Assembly (NCBI GenBank): GCA_016718275.1
Contig: JADKEA010000024.1
Span: 124,001-188,000 of the forward strand
From: Candidatus Villigracilis affinis
GTDB taxonomy: Bacteria > Chloroflexota > Anaerolineae > Anaerolineales > Villigracilaceae
Reading direction: 5' to 3'
DNA: 64,000 nt
The notes below the pieces were generated by a model. It ran no database searches. It was not told where the DNA came from and was given only the letters and a program-made list of their open reading frames with translations. Below, in pieces: positions 8,151-16,785 of the stretch (its first letter is position 1; each line of letters opens with the position of its first letter). Made by a program: the position numbers and the translations under genes.

Positions 8151-9986
8151 GTGAACCTTAAACCTAAAACACGTATGCTTCCAATTCTCAAAATCGACCT
8201 GAACCAAAATACAACTGAAGACTTCGTCATCCCAAAGGAATGGGAGCGGGATTTTCTAGGCGGCGCATCTCTTGCGGCGCGAATTTTGTATTCAACACTT
8301 ACAAAAGAACTTGATCCGCTTTCACCTGAAGCGCCATTGCTTTTTATCAACGGCCCATTGACCGGTACGAACGGCCCGACCACAGGCCGATTTGTGATCT
8401 GTGGGAAGAGCCCTGCCACAAACTTATGGGCAGAATCAAATATCGGCGGCTTTTGGGGGCCCGAACTTCGCAAGGCAGGCTATGACGGCTTGTGGATCAC
8501 AGGAAAGGCTCAAAGCCCCGTATATCTCTGGATTGAAGAAGGCAGGTTCGAGGTCCGCGATGCTGCGCGTATTTGGGGCAAGGATATATACATTACGCAG
8601 GAAATGGTCAAAGAGGAAATTGGAGTCAAAGGCGCGAGAGTCGCAGTGATCGGCGAAGCGGGGGAGCGTGGTATTTTGTTTTCATCCATTTGCTGTGACC
8701 ACGGGCGCATGGCGGGACGAACAGGCATGGGCGCTGTGATGGGGTCGAAGAATCTCAAAGCTGTTGCCGTTTATGGAAAAAACAAGTTCGAGGTCACAGA
8801 AAAATATACGCAGGTGCGTTCTGAAGCCAATCGCACTTTGAAGCAGGATAACGAAGCAAGGATCTTGCATGAACTCGGCTCGTCTGGTGTGGCGAATTAT
8901 GCGGAATATTTAGGCTCCATGCCATCGAAGTATTATCACAAGGGTTCTTTCGAAGGTGTGGATAATATCTCCGGTTCAAAGATGACCGAAAGCATTCTGA
9001 CTGGAACCAGTGCATGTCAGGGGTGCGTGATCGCATGTGGGCGTGTGGTCAACCTTGGAGATGGGGTGAAACGCAAAGGCCCGGAATATGAAACGGTCGC
9101 CGGGTTTGGATCGAATCTGCTGATCGATAATTTGAGCGATGTGGTTCGGCTGGGCGAGATGTGCGATAAATATGGAATGGACTCCATCAGCACTTCCAAC
9201 ACGATCGGGCTTGCCTTTCATTTGTTTGAAATGGAAAAAATCACGCTTCAGGATACGGGTGGGCTGGATCTGGCGTGGGGAAGTTTTACCGCCGCGAGAC
9301 AGTTGATCCACATGATCGTGCGCCGCGAAGGGATCGGCGAAATCATGTCGAAAGGCTCACTCGCATTAGGCAAAGCCTTCGGCGCTGAGGATGAAGCTGT
9401 GCAGGTCAACGGACTTGAGGTTGCCTATCATGATCCGCGTGGTGTTTCAGGGATGGCGCTTTCGTATGCCACCAGCCCGCGCGGCGCCTGTCATAATCAA
9501 TCCGATTATTTCTTTGTGGATTTTGGTCATACCTATGAAAATATCGGAATCAATTATTTCGACCGCCATGCGCAGGCGGAAAAAGCCGCCAATGTAGCCA
9601 GACATCAGGATTGGCGCACTCACTTTAATTCTGTGATTATTTGTATCTTTGCAAATGTCCCGCCCGAAACACAGGTGGATTTGCTGAATGCCCAGCTCGG
9701 CTTGAATTGGACAACTGAAGATCTGATGAAGTCGGGCGAGCGTGCCTGGAATCTCAAACGCGCCATCAACAATCGTATGGGACTTACCCGCGCGAATGAC
9801 AAGCTACCCAAGGTTTTCCTTGAGCCTCATCAGGAAGGCGGCGCTGCAGGATTCGCTCTCGATATTGATGGGATGCTTTCAGCGTATTATGAGGCGCGCG
9901 GTTGGGATACACAGACTGGCAGACCGTCAAAAGAAAAATTGGTGGAACTGGGATTGCCCGAGATCGCAAAAGACCTTTGGGGATAG
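8151..9986 (+). CDS. Tungsten-type aldehyde:ferredoxin oxidoreductase (AOR family)
   Basis: AOR-family enzymes use a bis-pyranopterin tungsten cofactor and a [4Fe-4S] cluster to oxidise aldehydes to acids with ferredoxin. The 611-residue protein has the N-terminal AOR domain (LKIDLNQNTTEDF, WERDFLGGASLAARILY, INGPLTGT), the cofactor region GRMAGRTGMGAVMGSKNLKA, and the cluster cysteines in SACQGCVIACGR (CxxCxxxC) with a probable fourth ligand in VIICIFANVP. RGASGM-like PRGVSGMALSYATSPRGA is also present. The start is uncertain: GTG at 8151 or ATG at 8175, neither with a clear ribosome site; 8175 would give MLPILKIDLNQ, closer to relatives. No MoaD/ThiS-like gene or ferredoxin gene is next to it. 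Two terminators follow it. Confidence 0.93.
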   Translation: MNLKPKTRMLPILKIDLNQNTTEDFVIPKEWERDFLGGASLAARILYSTLTKELDPLSPEAPLLFINGPLTGTNGPTTGRFVICGKSPATNLWAESNIGGFWGPELRKAGYDGLWITGKAQSPVYLWIEEGRFEVRDAARIWGKDIYITQEMVKEEIGVKGARVAVIGEAGERGILFSSICCDHGRMAGRTGMGAVMGSKNLKAVAVYGKNKFEVTEKYTQVRSEANRTLKQDNEARILHELGSSGVANYAEYLGSMPSKYYHKGSFEGVDNISGSKMTESILTGTSACQGCVIACGRVVNLGDGVKRKGPEYETVAGFGSNLLIDNLSDVVRLGEMCDKYGMDSISTSNTIGLAFHLFEMEKITLQDTGGLDLAWGSFTAARQLIHMIVRREGIGEIMSKGSLALGKAFGAEDEAVQVNGLEVAYHDPRGVSGMALSYATSPRGACHNQSDYFFVDFGHTYENIGINYFDRHAQAEKAANVARHQDWRTHFNSVIICIFANVPPETQVDLLNAQLGLNWTTEDLMKSGERAWNLKRAINNRMGLTRANDKLPKVFLEPHQEGGAAGFALDIDGMLSAYYEARGWDTQTGRPSKEKLVELGLPEIAKDLWG

Positions 9987-9994
9987 CCGTTAAC

Positions 9995-10013
9995 AACTGA
10001 TAAATCAGTTTTT
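9995..10013 (+). terminator. Short terminator-like hairpin after the AOR gene
   Basis: AACTGAT (9995-10001) and ATCAGTT (10004-10010) with only two bases between them, followed by TTTC. The stem would open at the top to give a usable loop. It is weaker than the hairpin that follows at 10028. Confidence 0.5.
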
Positions 10014-10027
10014 CAATTTTATGTTTC

Positions 10028-10076
10028 AACTCGTTTCACCGAAGGCTACTCCTTGGTGAAACGAGTTTTGTTTTGC
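10028..10076 (+). terminator. Strong intrinsic terminator after the AOR gene
   Basis: AACTCGTTTCACC (10028-10040) pairs with GGTGAAACGAGTT (10055-10067), a perfect 13-bp stem with a 14-base loop, followed by TTGTTTTGC. The last codons and the stop of the convergent phosphotransferase gene (10046) lie inside this structure, so the DNA serves both as coding sequence and as terminator. Confidence 0.85.
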
Positions 10077-11074
10077 TGATGGGCCAGTTCCAGCGTTCCG
10101 TTGGGCAGAAAATTGGATGCCAGATATTGATAGGACGGTTCGCGGTCTTCCCCGCCTTCGTTGGTCAGCAATAATTGATCGCAGTAGGCGGCGATGTCTT
10201 GAATGATCCTTTCATAGCGATAATAAGCCAGTGCAGCTTGATCAAGATCTGCGTAGCCGTACCCTTCGTAAAACAGATTCTCCTCTTCATTTGCGGTGCG
10301 TTTGTTGGCGAACTGACCTCCACCTATATACATCAGATCCCGTTCTCTGGGAGCGAAGATGGGATTATCCCAATCGACGATGTACAGCTTGTCGCTGCTG
10401 TCGATCAGAATATTGCCTGCGTGAATATCTGAGTGACACACGATAAATTCTGAAGCTTGGCTTTTGATTTGTTTTGCAAGCAATTCTGTCTGCTGAATCA
10501 GGGCGATTATTTCTCTGCTTTTGGATTTCAATAAAGCTGCCACTTTTTGTGCGACAGAATCATTGGCTGGAAAGTCGTCACGCTCAACGCCTGCCAGATA
10601 AGATTTTACGCTTTTCCGCCATTGCGGAGAAAATGTTTCCCGTTGGATGTTGGCTGTAATTTGGGAAGGAATCGTTTCGTTGTGAATTCTTTTTAGCGCC
10701 GTACCAAATTCAACCCAGTGGCGAACCGACAGGTCGATTTCATATCCATCACGGCCTTCGATGAATGGGTAGAGAATTAACTTGAAAGATTCAACCTCTG
10801 ACCACAATTGCCCCGAGTGGTTTGCCAACGGGGCGATAATGTTTGGAATGCCCGCATCGCTGAGGAATTTCGGCAATGTAACCGCGGTCTCCTCAAAATT
10901 CCCCATTCTCAATTTGACAAAATATGGTTTTTCATCATCCGCAACAACACGATATACAGCAGTATTCATATCTGCGCCGAGAGGCAGGAATTCGATTTGA
11001 CTTACGACCAGCCCATGGTTTTCTTTCAAGCAGGCGGCGATCTTTTCATCTTGCAGGTCGGGTTTTTCAAGCAT
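10046..11074 (-). CDS. Aminoglycoside/choline-kinase-type phosphotransferase
   Basis: A protein kinase-like phosphotransferase of about 342 residues. The catalytic loop CHSDIHAGNIL carries the Asp and Asn of the Brenner motif and VDWDNPIFAPRERDL carries the metal-binding Asp of the DFG equivalent. The N-lobe has YRVV...YFVKLR with the expected lysine. I chose the ATG at 11074 (MLEKPDLQDEK); an in-frame ATG at 11113 would overlap the upstream permease gene by 31 bases. It is the last gene of the ABC-2 exporter operon, starting 8 bases after the permease stop. It could inactivate a small molecule that the exporter also handles, or act on a sugar or amino alcohol; the substrate cannot be told. 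Confidence 0.85.
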   Translation of the reverse strand: MLEKPDLQDEKIAACLKENHGLVVSQIEFLPLGADMNTAVYRVVADDEKPYFVKLRMGNFEETAVTLPKFLSDAGIPNIIAPLANHSGQLWSEVESFKLILYPFIEGRDGYEIDLSVRHWVEFGTALKRIHNETIPSQITANIQRETFSPQWRKSVKSYLAGVERDDFPANDSVAQKVAALLKSKSREIIALIQQTELLAKQIKSQASEFIVCHSDIHAGNILIDSSDKLYIVDWDNPIFAPRERDLMYIGGGQFANKRTANEEENLFYEGYGYADLDQAALAYYRYERIIQDIAAYCDQLLLTNEGGEDREPSYQYLASNFLPNGTLELAHQQNKTRFTKE

Positions 11075-11082
11075 GGGAAAGT

Positions 11083-12279
11083 CTACTTTTCCTCGGCTGC
11101 ATTCAATCTCCAAACCGCCAGAATGAAAAAGACAATTGCATAACCAGCCAGTGCAGCGCAGGGAATCAAAACCGATTCAAATCCCAACCCGCGTGCGACG
11201 ATGTTTTCAAACCCGTCCATACCCCAAGCCACTGGGGAAATGTGACCGATGGTCTGAAAGGTCTTGCCGGTAAATTCAAGCGGAACCCATGCGCCTCCCA
11301 AGCCGGAAAACACAAACATCGGAACGAGGGAGAAGGTGATGGCTTGTTCTTCTGTGCGTGCCAGAATCCCGATCAACAGGCCCATGGCTGAGATGCAAAG
11401 CGCTGCAGTGAAGGCCACCAGCAACGTCGCTGATGGCAGGCGCAGATAATTAACCTGTAATGCGAATTGGCCGAAAATGATCAGGATGATGAATTGGGTA
11501 AAGATCAACAGAAAGATCGCCAGAAAATGTCCAAGTACGATATGGATTCGGCGCGTGGCGGTGGTCAGCAATCGTTGCAGGGTGCGAGATTTGCGCTCGG
11601 TGACGATAACTTGTGCCGCGGTCAACAGGCCTGCAATGGCAAATTGCAGCATCATGCCCGGCGACGTGTGTGCCAGCGCATTGTTCTCTCCGCCTTCTTC
11701 GATAACAAGGCTGGAAGTTTCTTTGATGGCAATGGGCGGCTCCTCCCATGCGGCCAGCATTTCATCGAAGGCATAATCAAATGGCACGCCTTCCAACTCA
11801 AATTGCTCCATGATGGCTGCGGTGCGTACAGCGCCGTCCACGCGGCTTGCGGCGGTGAGTATCTCCGCTTCGATCGTTGTCCATGCCTGGGTGCCTGTAT
11901 CAGCCAGCACCGTGAGACGAATCGTTTTATCCTTCAGCACCGCCCTGCCATAGCCATCTGGGACGATAATGGCGGCGGCGAGTTCTCCATCTGCAACCAG
12001 TTTTTCAAGGTCAGATGTAGAGCGAAATATATTTTCATCGAGTCGGATCACTTCTGATTTATCGAGCAGGTCATGCAGTTCGTCGGTCACCCAGTTGTCA
12101 TCCAGCGAGATGTACCCAACGGGCACACGCGAATCAGATTCGTTGCCGCCAAACCCGCCGAAGGCATAGCCGAACAAAAATGTAAACAGGATCGGCATGA
12201 TCAGCAGAAACATAAAAGTCTTGAAATCACGCGAGAGCTGCAAGAGGTCTTTGAATGCAATATCGAGAATGCGGATCAT
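11083..12279 (-). CDS. ABC-2 type transporter permease
   Basis: A 398-residue membrane protein of the ABC-2/YhgE-linked type: one N-terminal helix (about 20-42), a long outer domain of about 170 residues (DDNWVTDELHDLLDKS to EDGGENNALAH), then about five helices including QVIVTERKSRTLQRLLTT and the characteristic GGAWVPLEF loop. The second permease gene (12289-13593) has the same layout, so the exporter is probably a heterodimer. It lies 9 bases after that gene and just before the phosphotransferase gene. Confidence 0.9.
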   Translation of the reverse strand: MIRILDIAFKDLLQLSRDFKTFMFLLIMPILFTFLFGYAFGGFGGNESDSRVPVGYISLDDNWVTDELHDLLDKSEVIRLDENIFRSTSDLEKLVADGELAAAIIVPDGYGRAVLKDKTIRLTVLADTGTQAWTTIEAEILTAASRVDGAVRTAAIMEQFELEGVPFDYAFDEMLAAWEEPPIAIKETSSLVIEEGGENNALAHTSPGMMLQFAIAGLLTAAQVIVTERKSRTLQRLLTTATRRIHIVLGHFLAIFLLIFTQFIILIIFGQFALQVNYLRLPSATLLVAFTAALCISAMGLLIGILARTEEQAITFSLVPMFVFSGLGGAWVPLEFTGKTFQTIGHISPVAWGMDGFENIVARGLGFESVLIPCAALAGYAIVFFILAVWRLNAAEEK

Positions 12280-12288
12280 GGCTGGCTC

Positions 12289-13593
12289 CTACGTGTACCG
12301 TCTGTTGAAACGCCACACACCAATGGCAAAGAATGCCGCGCTCCACAAAAACGAGACCAGCACCGTTAAGGCCACATTGTTGAATGACTCTCCGCCCATG
12401 GCCTGCATAAGTCCGCGTATTGCCCAGCCCTGTGGCACCAGCAGGGAAATGGTGTCTCCCATTTTATTGGCAATGGCGGAATTCATGGCAAAGATCTTGA
12501 TCATACCCATCATGCCGGTTACGGTCAAAATGCCGCCGAATAAAACACCTCCCTGCTTCGTGTCTTTCAAAAATGAATTTACGAAGACACCGAACGATGA
12601 TGCGCTGACGATGATTCCAATCGCCATCAAGGCCACGGATGCAAATCCGCCCCATTCAATTCCAAAGATCAAATGCGCGGCGATCAGCAGCACAATGATC
12701 TGCACCGAAACGGTCATGAACACAGACAGGAACTTGCCCGTCAAAATGGTCGCTTGTGAAGTGGGCGTGGTGAACAGGCGCGGAAGCGTTCGTTCCTCTT
12801 CCTCTTTGAGAATGCTTTGCGCGGTGGATGTACCGGTGTAATAGGCGTAGAAGACCATCATTCCGCCCATGATCGGACCGATGATGCTTAGTAATAGATT
12901 CTGATTTTCAGCCGCATCATTTTTTTGACCGTCGACTGGATTGCGCACGTCAAGCAGCTCCACCTCTGGATCATCGTTCTCTGCCAGTGATACTTCGAGA
13001 TATTGATCCACCACCTGCCCGGTCAGGAAAAGCTGTTCGGGCTCCGCTTCGTCCACGAAAAAATTGACAGCGATCTTCACTCCAGACATCCCATCCATAA
13101 AACGGTTGAGAATGGAGCGCATGATGGCGGGGCCGAGTGTCAGTGTGGGATCCTGATAAAACTCGATCACAGCCTTGCCGTCCACATCGGCAAATTGATG
13201 GGAGAAATCGGTCGGGATGATGATCGCCACTTGTGATTCTTGATTGTCCACTGCGGTGCGGGCAGTTTCGGCGCTCGGCACAAGTGTGATCTCGATCAGG
13301 TCAGCCATGTCCTCACTTTGCAGAATGCTGACGATGAGGTCGCCCATTGAGTCGGCTTCTTTTCCGCCAGGGATATTCTTCGGATTAACTTGAAACTTGG
13401 GTCCGCCTTCATCGAGGTTGGCGATTACAACCTGGGTTTTTGGCAGGGTAAACCCGCCCTCGTCTGTGATGTTGCCGAACATGAAATAGAACATACCGGT
13501 GACAAGCAGCGGCACGCCGAACATAAAAATAACCGCGAATGTACTGCGGAAGGAACGTGTCATGTCTTTTAGCGCGATATCGAATGCTTTCAT
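12289..13593 (-). CDS. ABC-2 type transporter permease
   Basis: A 434-residue paralogue of the neighbouring permease. It has an N-terminal helix (about 16-38), a long outer domain (about 39-250) and a C-terminal bundle of helices with STAQSILKEEEERTLPRLFT, the short cytoplasmic helix typical of ABC-2 exporters. It lies 10 bases after the ATPase gene in the same operon. Substrate unknown; related systems export drugs, lipids or polysaccharides. Confidence 0.9.
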   Translation of the reverse strand: MKAFDIALKDMTRSFRSTFAVIFMFGVPLLVTGMFYFMFGNITDEGGFTLPKTQVVIANLDEGGPKFQVNPKNIPGGKEADSMGDLIVSILQSEDMADLIEITLVPSAETARTAVDNQESQVAIIIPTDFSHQFADVDGKAVIEFYQDPTLTLGPAIMRSILNRFMDGMSGVKIAVNFFVDEAEPEQLFLTGQVVDQYLEVSLAENDDPEVELLDVRNPVDGQKNDAAENQNLLLSIIGPIMGGMMVFYAYYTGTSTAQSILKEEEERTLPRLFTTPTSQATILTGKFLSVFMTVSVQIIVLLIAAHLIFGIEWGGFASVALMAIGIIVSASSFGVFVNSFLKDTKQGGVLFGGILTVTGMMGMIKIFAMNSAIANKMGDTISLLVPQGWAIRGLMQAMGGESFNNVALTVLVSFLWSAAFFAIGVWRFNRRYT

Positions 13594-13603
13594 GACATCA
13601 TCC

Positions 13604-14548
13604 TCAATCGCGAAGGGCGCGCCCTGTCAGGTGCAGGAAAACAGCTTCGAGGTTTGGCTCACTGATATTTACCGAGGTGATTCGCGCTGAGTGTTTTGTT
13701 GCCGCTTCGAAAAGGTGGGGCAATGTCAGGTTGCTGTCCTGTACCAGAACGCTGATCAGGCCCTCGTCGGATGTGACTCGCGATACTCCTTCGGTTTCCT
13801 TCCACGCGGCCATGACTTGGTCGGCATTTCCATTCAAGGTTAGGTCGATGCGTGTTTGCTGGCCGACCATTTTGACGAGTTCATCATGTGTGCCGTGCGC
13901 GATCAACTTGCCGTGGTCCATGATGCCGATATGGTCGGAGAGTTCCTGCGCTTCCTCCATGTAGTGCGTGGTGTAAAGCACGGTCATGCCTTCGTTTTTT
14001 AACAGCACCACGCTGTCGAGAATATTGCGCCGCGATTGCGGGTCGATGCCGACCGTGGGCTCGTCCATGTAAATGACTTTGGGTTTGTGCAAAAGAGCCA
14101 CACCAATGTTGACGCGGCGTTTCATGCCGCCCGAATATTTGCCCACCCGTTCGTTGGCGCGGTCGCGCAGGCCGATGACATTCAGCACTTCATCCACGCG
14201 AGTTTTGAGGGTCGAGCCACGCAAGCCATACATCTTTCCCCAAAAACTAAGGTTTTCGCGCGCGGTCAGGTCTTCGTATAATGCCAGGTCCTGTGGAACT
14301 ACGCCCAGTACGGATTTGACCCCCATTGGGTCAGTGCTGATGGAATGTCCCATAATGTTTGCATCACCATCGTTGGGGCGCAGAAGACAGGAAAGCATGG
14401 AGATGGTTGTTGTCTTGCCTGCCCCGTTCGGACCAAGCAAACTGAATATTTCACCCTGGTTTACATTGAAACTAACGCCTTGAACTGCATGATTTTCCCC
14501 GAAGGACTTTTTCAACCCCAGAACTTCAATTGCTGCTGAGTTATTCAT
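13604..14548 (-). CDS. ABC-2 exporter ATP-binding protein (DrrA/CcmA type)
   Basis: A 314-residue ATPase with Walker A GPNGAGKTT (about 39-47), signature YSGGMKRRVNIGVALL and Walker B VIYMDEPTVGIDPQ, followed by a C-terminal domain of about 90 residues (LTLNGNADQVMAAWKE onward) typical of the daunorubicin-resistance ATPase group. It drives the two permeases encoded downstream. It lies 24 bases after the STAS-like gene, which may be the first gene of the operon. Confidence 0.93.
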   Translation of the reverse strand: MNNSAAIEVLGLKKSFGENHAVQGVSFNVNQGEIFSLLGPNGAGKTTTISMLSCLLRPNDGDANIMGHSISTDPMGVKSVLGVVPQDLALYEDLTARENLSFWGKMYGLRGSTLKTRVDEVLNVIGLRDRANERVGKYSGGMKRRVNIGVALLHKPKVIYMDEPTVGIDPQSRRNILDSVVLLKNEGMTVLYTTHYMEEAQELSDHIGIMDHGKLIAHGTHDELVKMVGQQTRIDLTLNGNADQVMAAWKETEGVSRVTSDEGLISVLVQDSNLTLPHLFEAATKHSARITSVNISEPNLEAVFLHLTGRALRD

Positions 14549-14572
14549 TTGATCTCTTCACCTTGTTTGTAT

Positions 14573-14941
14573 CTATGTCTTTAACCAGGCAAGTGCGCTG
14601 GGTCTGTCGAAAAATACTGAGGCTTGATAGCCATTATTTCGACAAACAGTTTCGTAAAATTTCAAGTTTGTTGCGAACCTTTCCGGGACCACCAGCGCCA
14701 TCCTGAATTGATGGGGAATTCCAAGTTCGGCATATCGTTTGGGAAGATTGTAAATATCCAGTGTGGCGAGGGCATCTCCACTCAGGTTGCTGTGGTCAAG
14801 CAGACAGCGCATGCAGTGATGCTTCTTGATAAGCACGGATCCTTCGTTACGCATTATTGTTGCTGAATCGATATCGAGAACTCCGCTGGTCTCAATAAAG
14901 ATAATGTGTTCGGCTTCATCGTAGGACATTTGCCATTCCAT
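14573..14941 (-). CDS. STAS-like hypothetical protein
   Basis: A cytoplasmic protein of about 122 residues. The start at 14941 (MEWQMSYDEAEH) was chosen because GAGG lies 7 bases upstream; ATGs further up have no ribosome site. The alternating strand/helix pattern (IIFIETSGVLDIDSATIMRNEG, RCLLDHSNLSG, FRMALVVPERF, ASVFFDRPSALAWL) looks like a SpoIIAA/STAS or the related STAS/SEC14 fold, but no conserved phospho-serine site is obvious. It is likely the first gene of the ABC-2 operon and could regulate it. The 234 bases upstream (14942-15175) hold the divergent promoters and no gene. Confidence 0.6.
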   Translation of the reverse strand: MEWQMSYDEAEHIIFIETSGVLDIDSATIMRNEGSVLIKKHHCMRCLLDHSNLSGDALATLDIYNLPKRYAELGIPHQFRMALVVPERFATNLKFYETVCRNNGYQASVFFDRPSALAWLKT

Positions 14942-15175
14942 AAAAGACCTCGTTGATTGCGCCATGTGTGGTTTGCAAATGTTCTGCCGAAACAATCTTC
15001 TTCGACCTTGCAGGTCTTATTTATCGTGTCGTATTGATGATTAACACTTATTATTCTAATCCCAATCCGGCATGGATAGAATGGTCTTTAAAGATTTACT
15101 GGATGGCGAAGGAAGAATGCGAATCATTATATAATGAAAATTATCACTGTTTCAACAGGCAGTTCTGGAGGTTGT

Positions 15176-16717
15176 ATGAAACTTGTCACCGTAACTCAAA
15201 TGCGTGCCATTGAAAAGGAAGCCGATGCCAATGGAGTCTCGTATGCTCAATTGATGCAGAATGCAGGCCGCGGCCTTGCGGAACTTGTCCATGGGGTGGG
15301 GCAGGAAAATGGCTGGGACAGGATCACAGCTTTGGTGGGTCCGGGCAACAATGGTGGTGATGCTCTTGTCGCGCTTACATGGCTGGCGCAAGCTGGCTGG
15401 ACTACGCATGCACATCTTGTTAAACGCGAAGCAGGCGATGATGACCTGGTGATGACTTATCTTTCCGTGGGCGGGGAAGTGACCGACTCGGGGGATTCGC
15501 AATCGCTGGTGGAATTTCTTAATGAGTCCGATGTCCTTTTGGATGGGCTGCTTGGGACCGGGATCAAACTTCCGCTTAAGAAAGAGGCGGCGCTTGTCCT
15601 CGAAAGTGCAAAAAATTTCATGGCTGAAATGGAACTTCCGCCATTCGTCGTTGCGGTGGACTGTCCGTCGGGCATTGATTGTGATTCAGGTGAGGCCGCC
15701 GATGAAACCATTCCCGCCGACCTCACGATCACGATGGCGGCCGTCAAACAAGGATTATTGAAACTGCCTGCGTTCGAATTTGTTGGCGAACTGCAGGTTG
15801 TGGAAATTGGTTTGCCTGATGATCTGAGGTCGTGGAATGAAGTGAAGGTTGATGTTGCTGATGATGACTTCGTCGCAGCGTTGCTGCCTGAACGAACACC
15901 CGCTTCACACAAAGGGACATTTGGTACGGCTTTCGTTGTAGCTGGTTCCACCTCGTACACAGGCGCTGCCCTGCTGGCTGGGACAGCCGCCTATCGAATC
16001 GGCACAGGTCTTGTGACCTTGGCAGTGCCCGAACCGTTGCATGCCGCGCTCGCAGGTCATTTGCTTGAAGCCACATGGGTACTGCTTCCACACGAAAATG
16101 GATTTATTTCAGAAAGAGCGCATGAACTCCTGCTAGAAAACCTGAAGCGTGCCACTGCGATTCTAATTGGCCCCGGTCTGGGAAGTTCCGCTTCGACGGA
16201 GAAATTTATTGAAGGCGTTCTCCCTTCGATAAATTTGCCAGCCGTCATCGACGCGGATGGATTAAGACATATTGCACACCTAAAAGACTGGCATAAAAAA
16301 TTATTCGATGTTGCCGTGCTCACACCGCACCCCGGCGAAATGTCGGCATTGACCGGGCTTTCGACGGAAAAAATCCAAGGCAACCGTGAAGAGGTTGCAG
16401 TCAGTTATGCCAAGATGTGGGGACATGTGGTCGTTTTGAAAGGTGCATTTACAATCGTCGCTTCCCCAGATGGGCATCGAACGATCATCCCCGTTGCCAC
16501 ACCTGCTCTTGCACGCGCTGGGACGGGCGATGTGCTGGCCGGGCTTATCGTTGGCCTCCGCGCTCAGGGACTTTCTGCATATGATGCCGCGATTGCGGGA
16601 GCGTACATCCATGCCCGCGCGGGTTTGCTTGCCGCTGACGCGTTCGGTACAACCGCATCCGTTTTGGCGAGTGATGTTCTGGATATGGTTGCAGATGTCA
16701 TCGCTGAATTGGAATGA
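15176..16717 (+). CDS. nnr: Bifunctional NAD(P)H-hydrate epimerase / ADP-dependent NAD(P)H-hydrate dehydratase
   Basis: Nnr repairs damaged NADH and NADPH: the N-terminal half epimerises R- and S-NAD(P)HX and the C-terminal half dehydrates S-NAD(P)HX with ADP. The 513-residue protein shows the YjeF_N domain (MRAIEKEADANG, GPGNNGGDALVA, DGLLGTGI, VDCPSGIDCDSG) in residues 1-215 and the ribokinase-like dehydratase domain (HKGTFGTAFVVAGS, GPGLGSS, VIDADGL, TPHPGEMSALTG, ARAGTGDVLAGLI) from about 240. The ATG at 15176 has GGAGG at 15167-15171; an upstream in-frame ATG at 15134 would add 14 residues unlike the family. A TATAAT box is at 15130-15135. Confidence 0.95.
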   Translation: MKLVTVTQMRAIEKEADANGVSYAQLMQNAGRGLAELVHGVGQENGWDRITALVGPGNNGGDALVALTWLAQAGWTTHAHLVKREAGDDDLVMTYLSVGGEVTDSGDSQSLVEFLNESDVLLDGLLGTGIKLPLKKEAALVLESAKNFMAEMELPPFVVAVDCPSGIDCDSGEAADETIPADLTITMAAVKQGLLKLPAFEFVGELQVVEIGLPDDLRSWNEVKVDVADDDFVAALLPERTPASHKGTFGTAFVVAGSTSYTGAALLAGTAAYRIGTGLVTLAVPEPLHAALAGHLLEATWVLLPHENGFISERAHELLLENLKRATAILIGPGLGSSASTEKFIEGVLPSINLPAVIDADGLRHIAHLKDWHKKLFDVAVLTPHPGEMSALTGLSTEKIQGNREEVAVSYAKMWGHVVVLKGAFTIVASPDGHRTIIPVATPALARAGTGDVLAGLIVGLRAQGLSAYDAAIAGAYIHARAGLLAADAFGTTASVLASDVLDMVADVIAELE

Positions 16718-16736
16718 CTTTTGATTGGCTGCAATA

Positions 16737-16768
16737 AAAAGAGGCTTTCCATTTGGAAAGCCTCTTTT
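16737..16768. terminator. Bidirectional terminator between nnr and the SPFH gene
   Basis: AAAAGAGGCTTTCC (16737-16750) and GGAAAGCCTCTTTT (16755-16768) form a perfect 14-bp stem with the loop ATTT; A and T tracts on both sides let it work for both convergent genes. Confidence 0.9.
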
Positions 16769-16785
16769 ACAAAACTTGTTACAGA

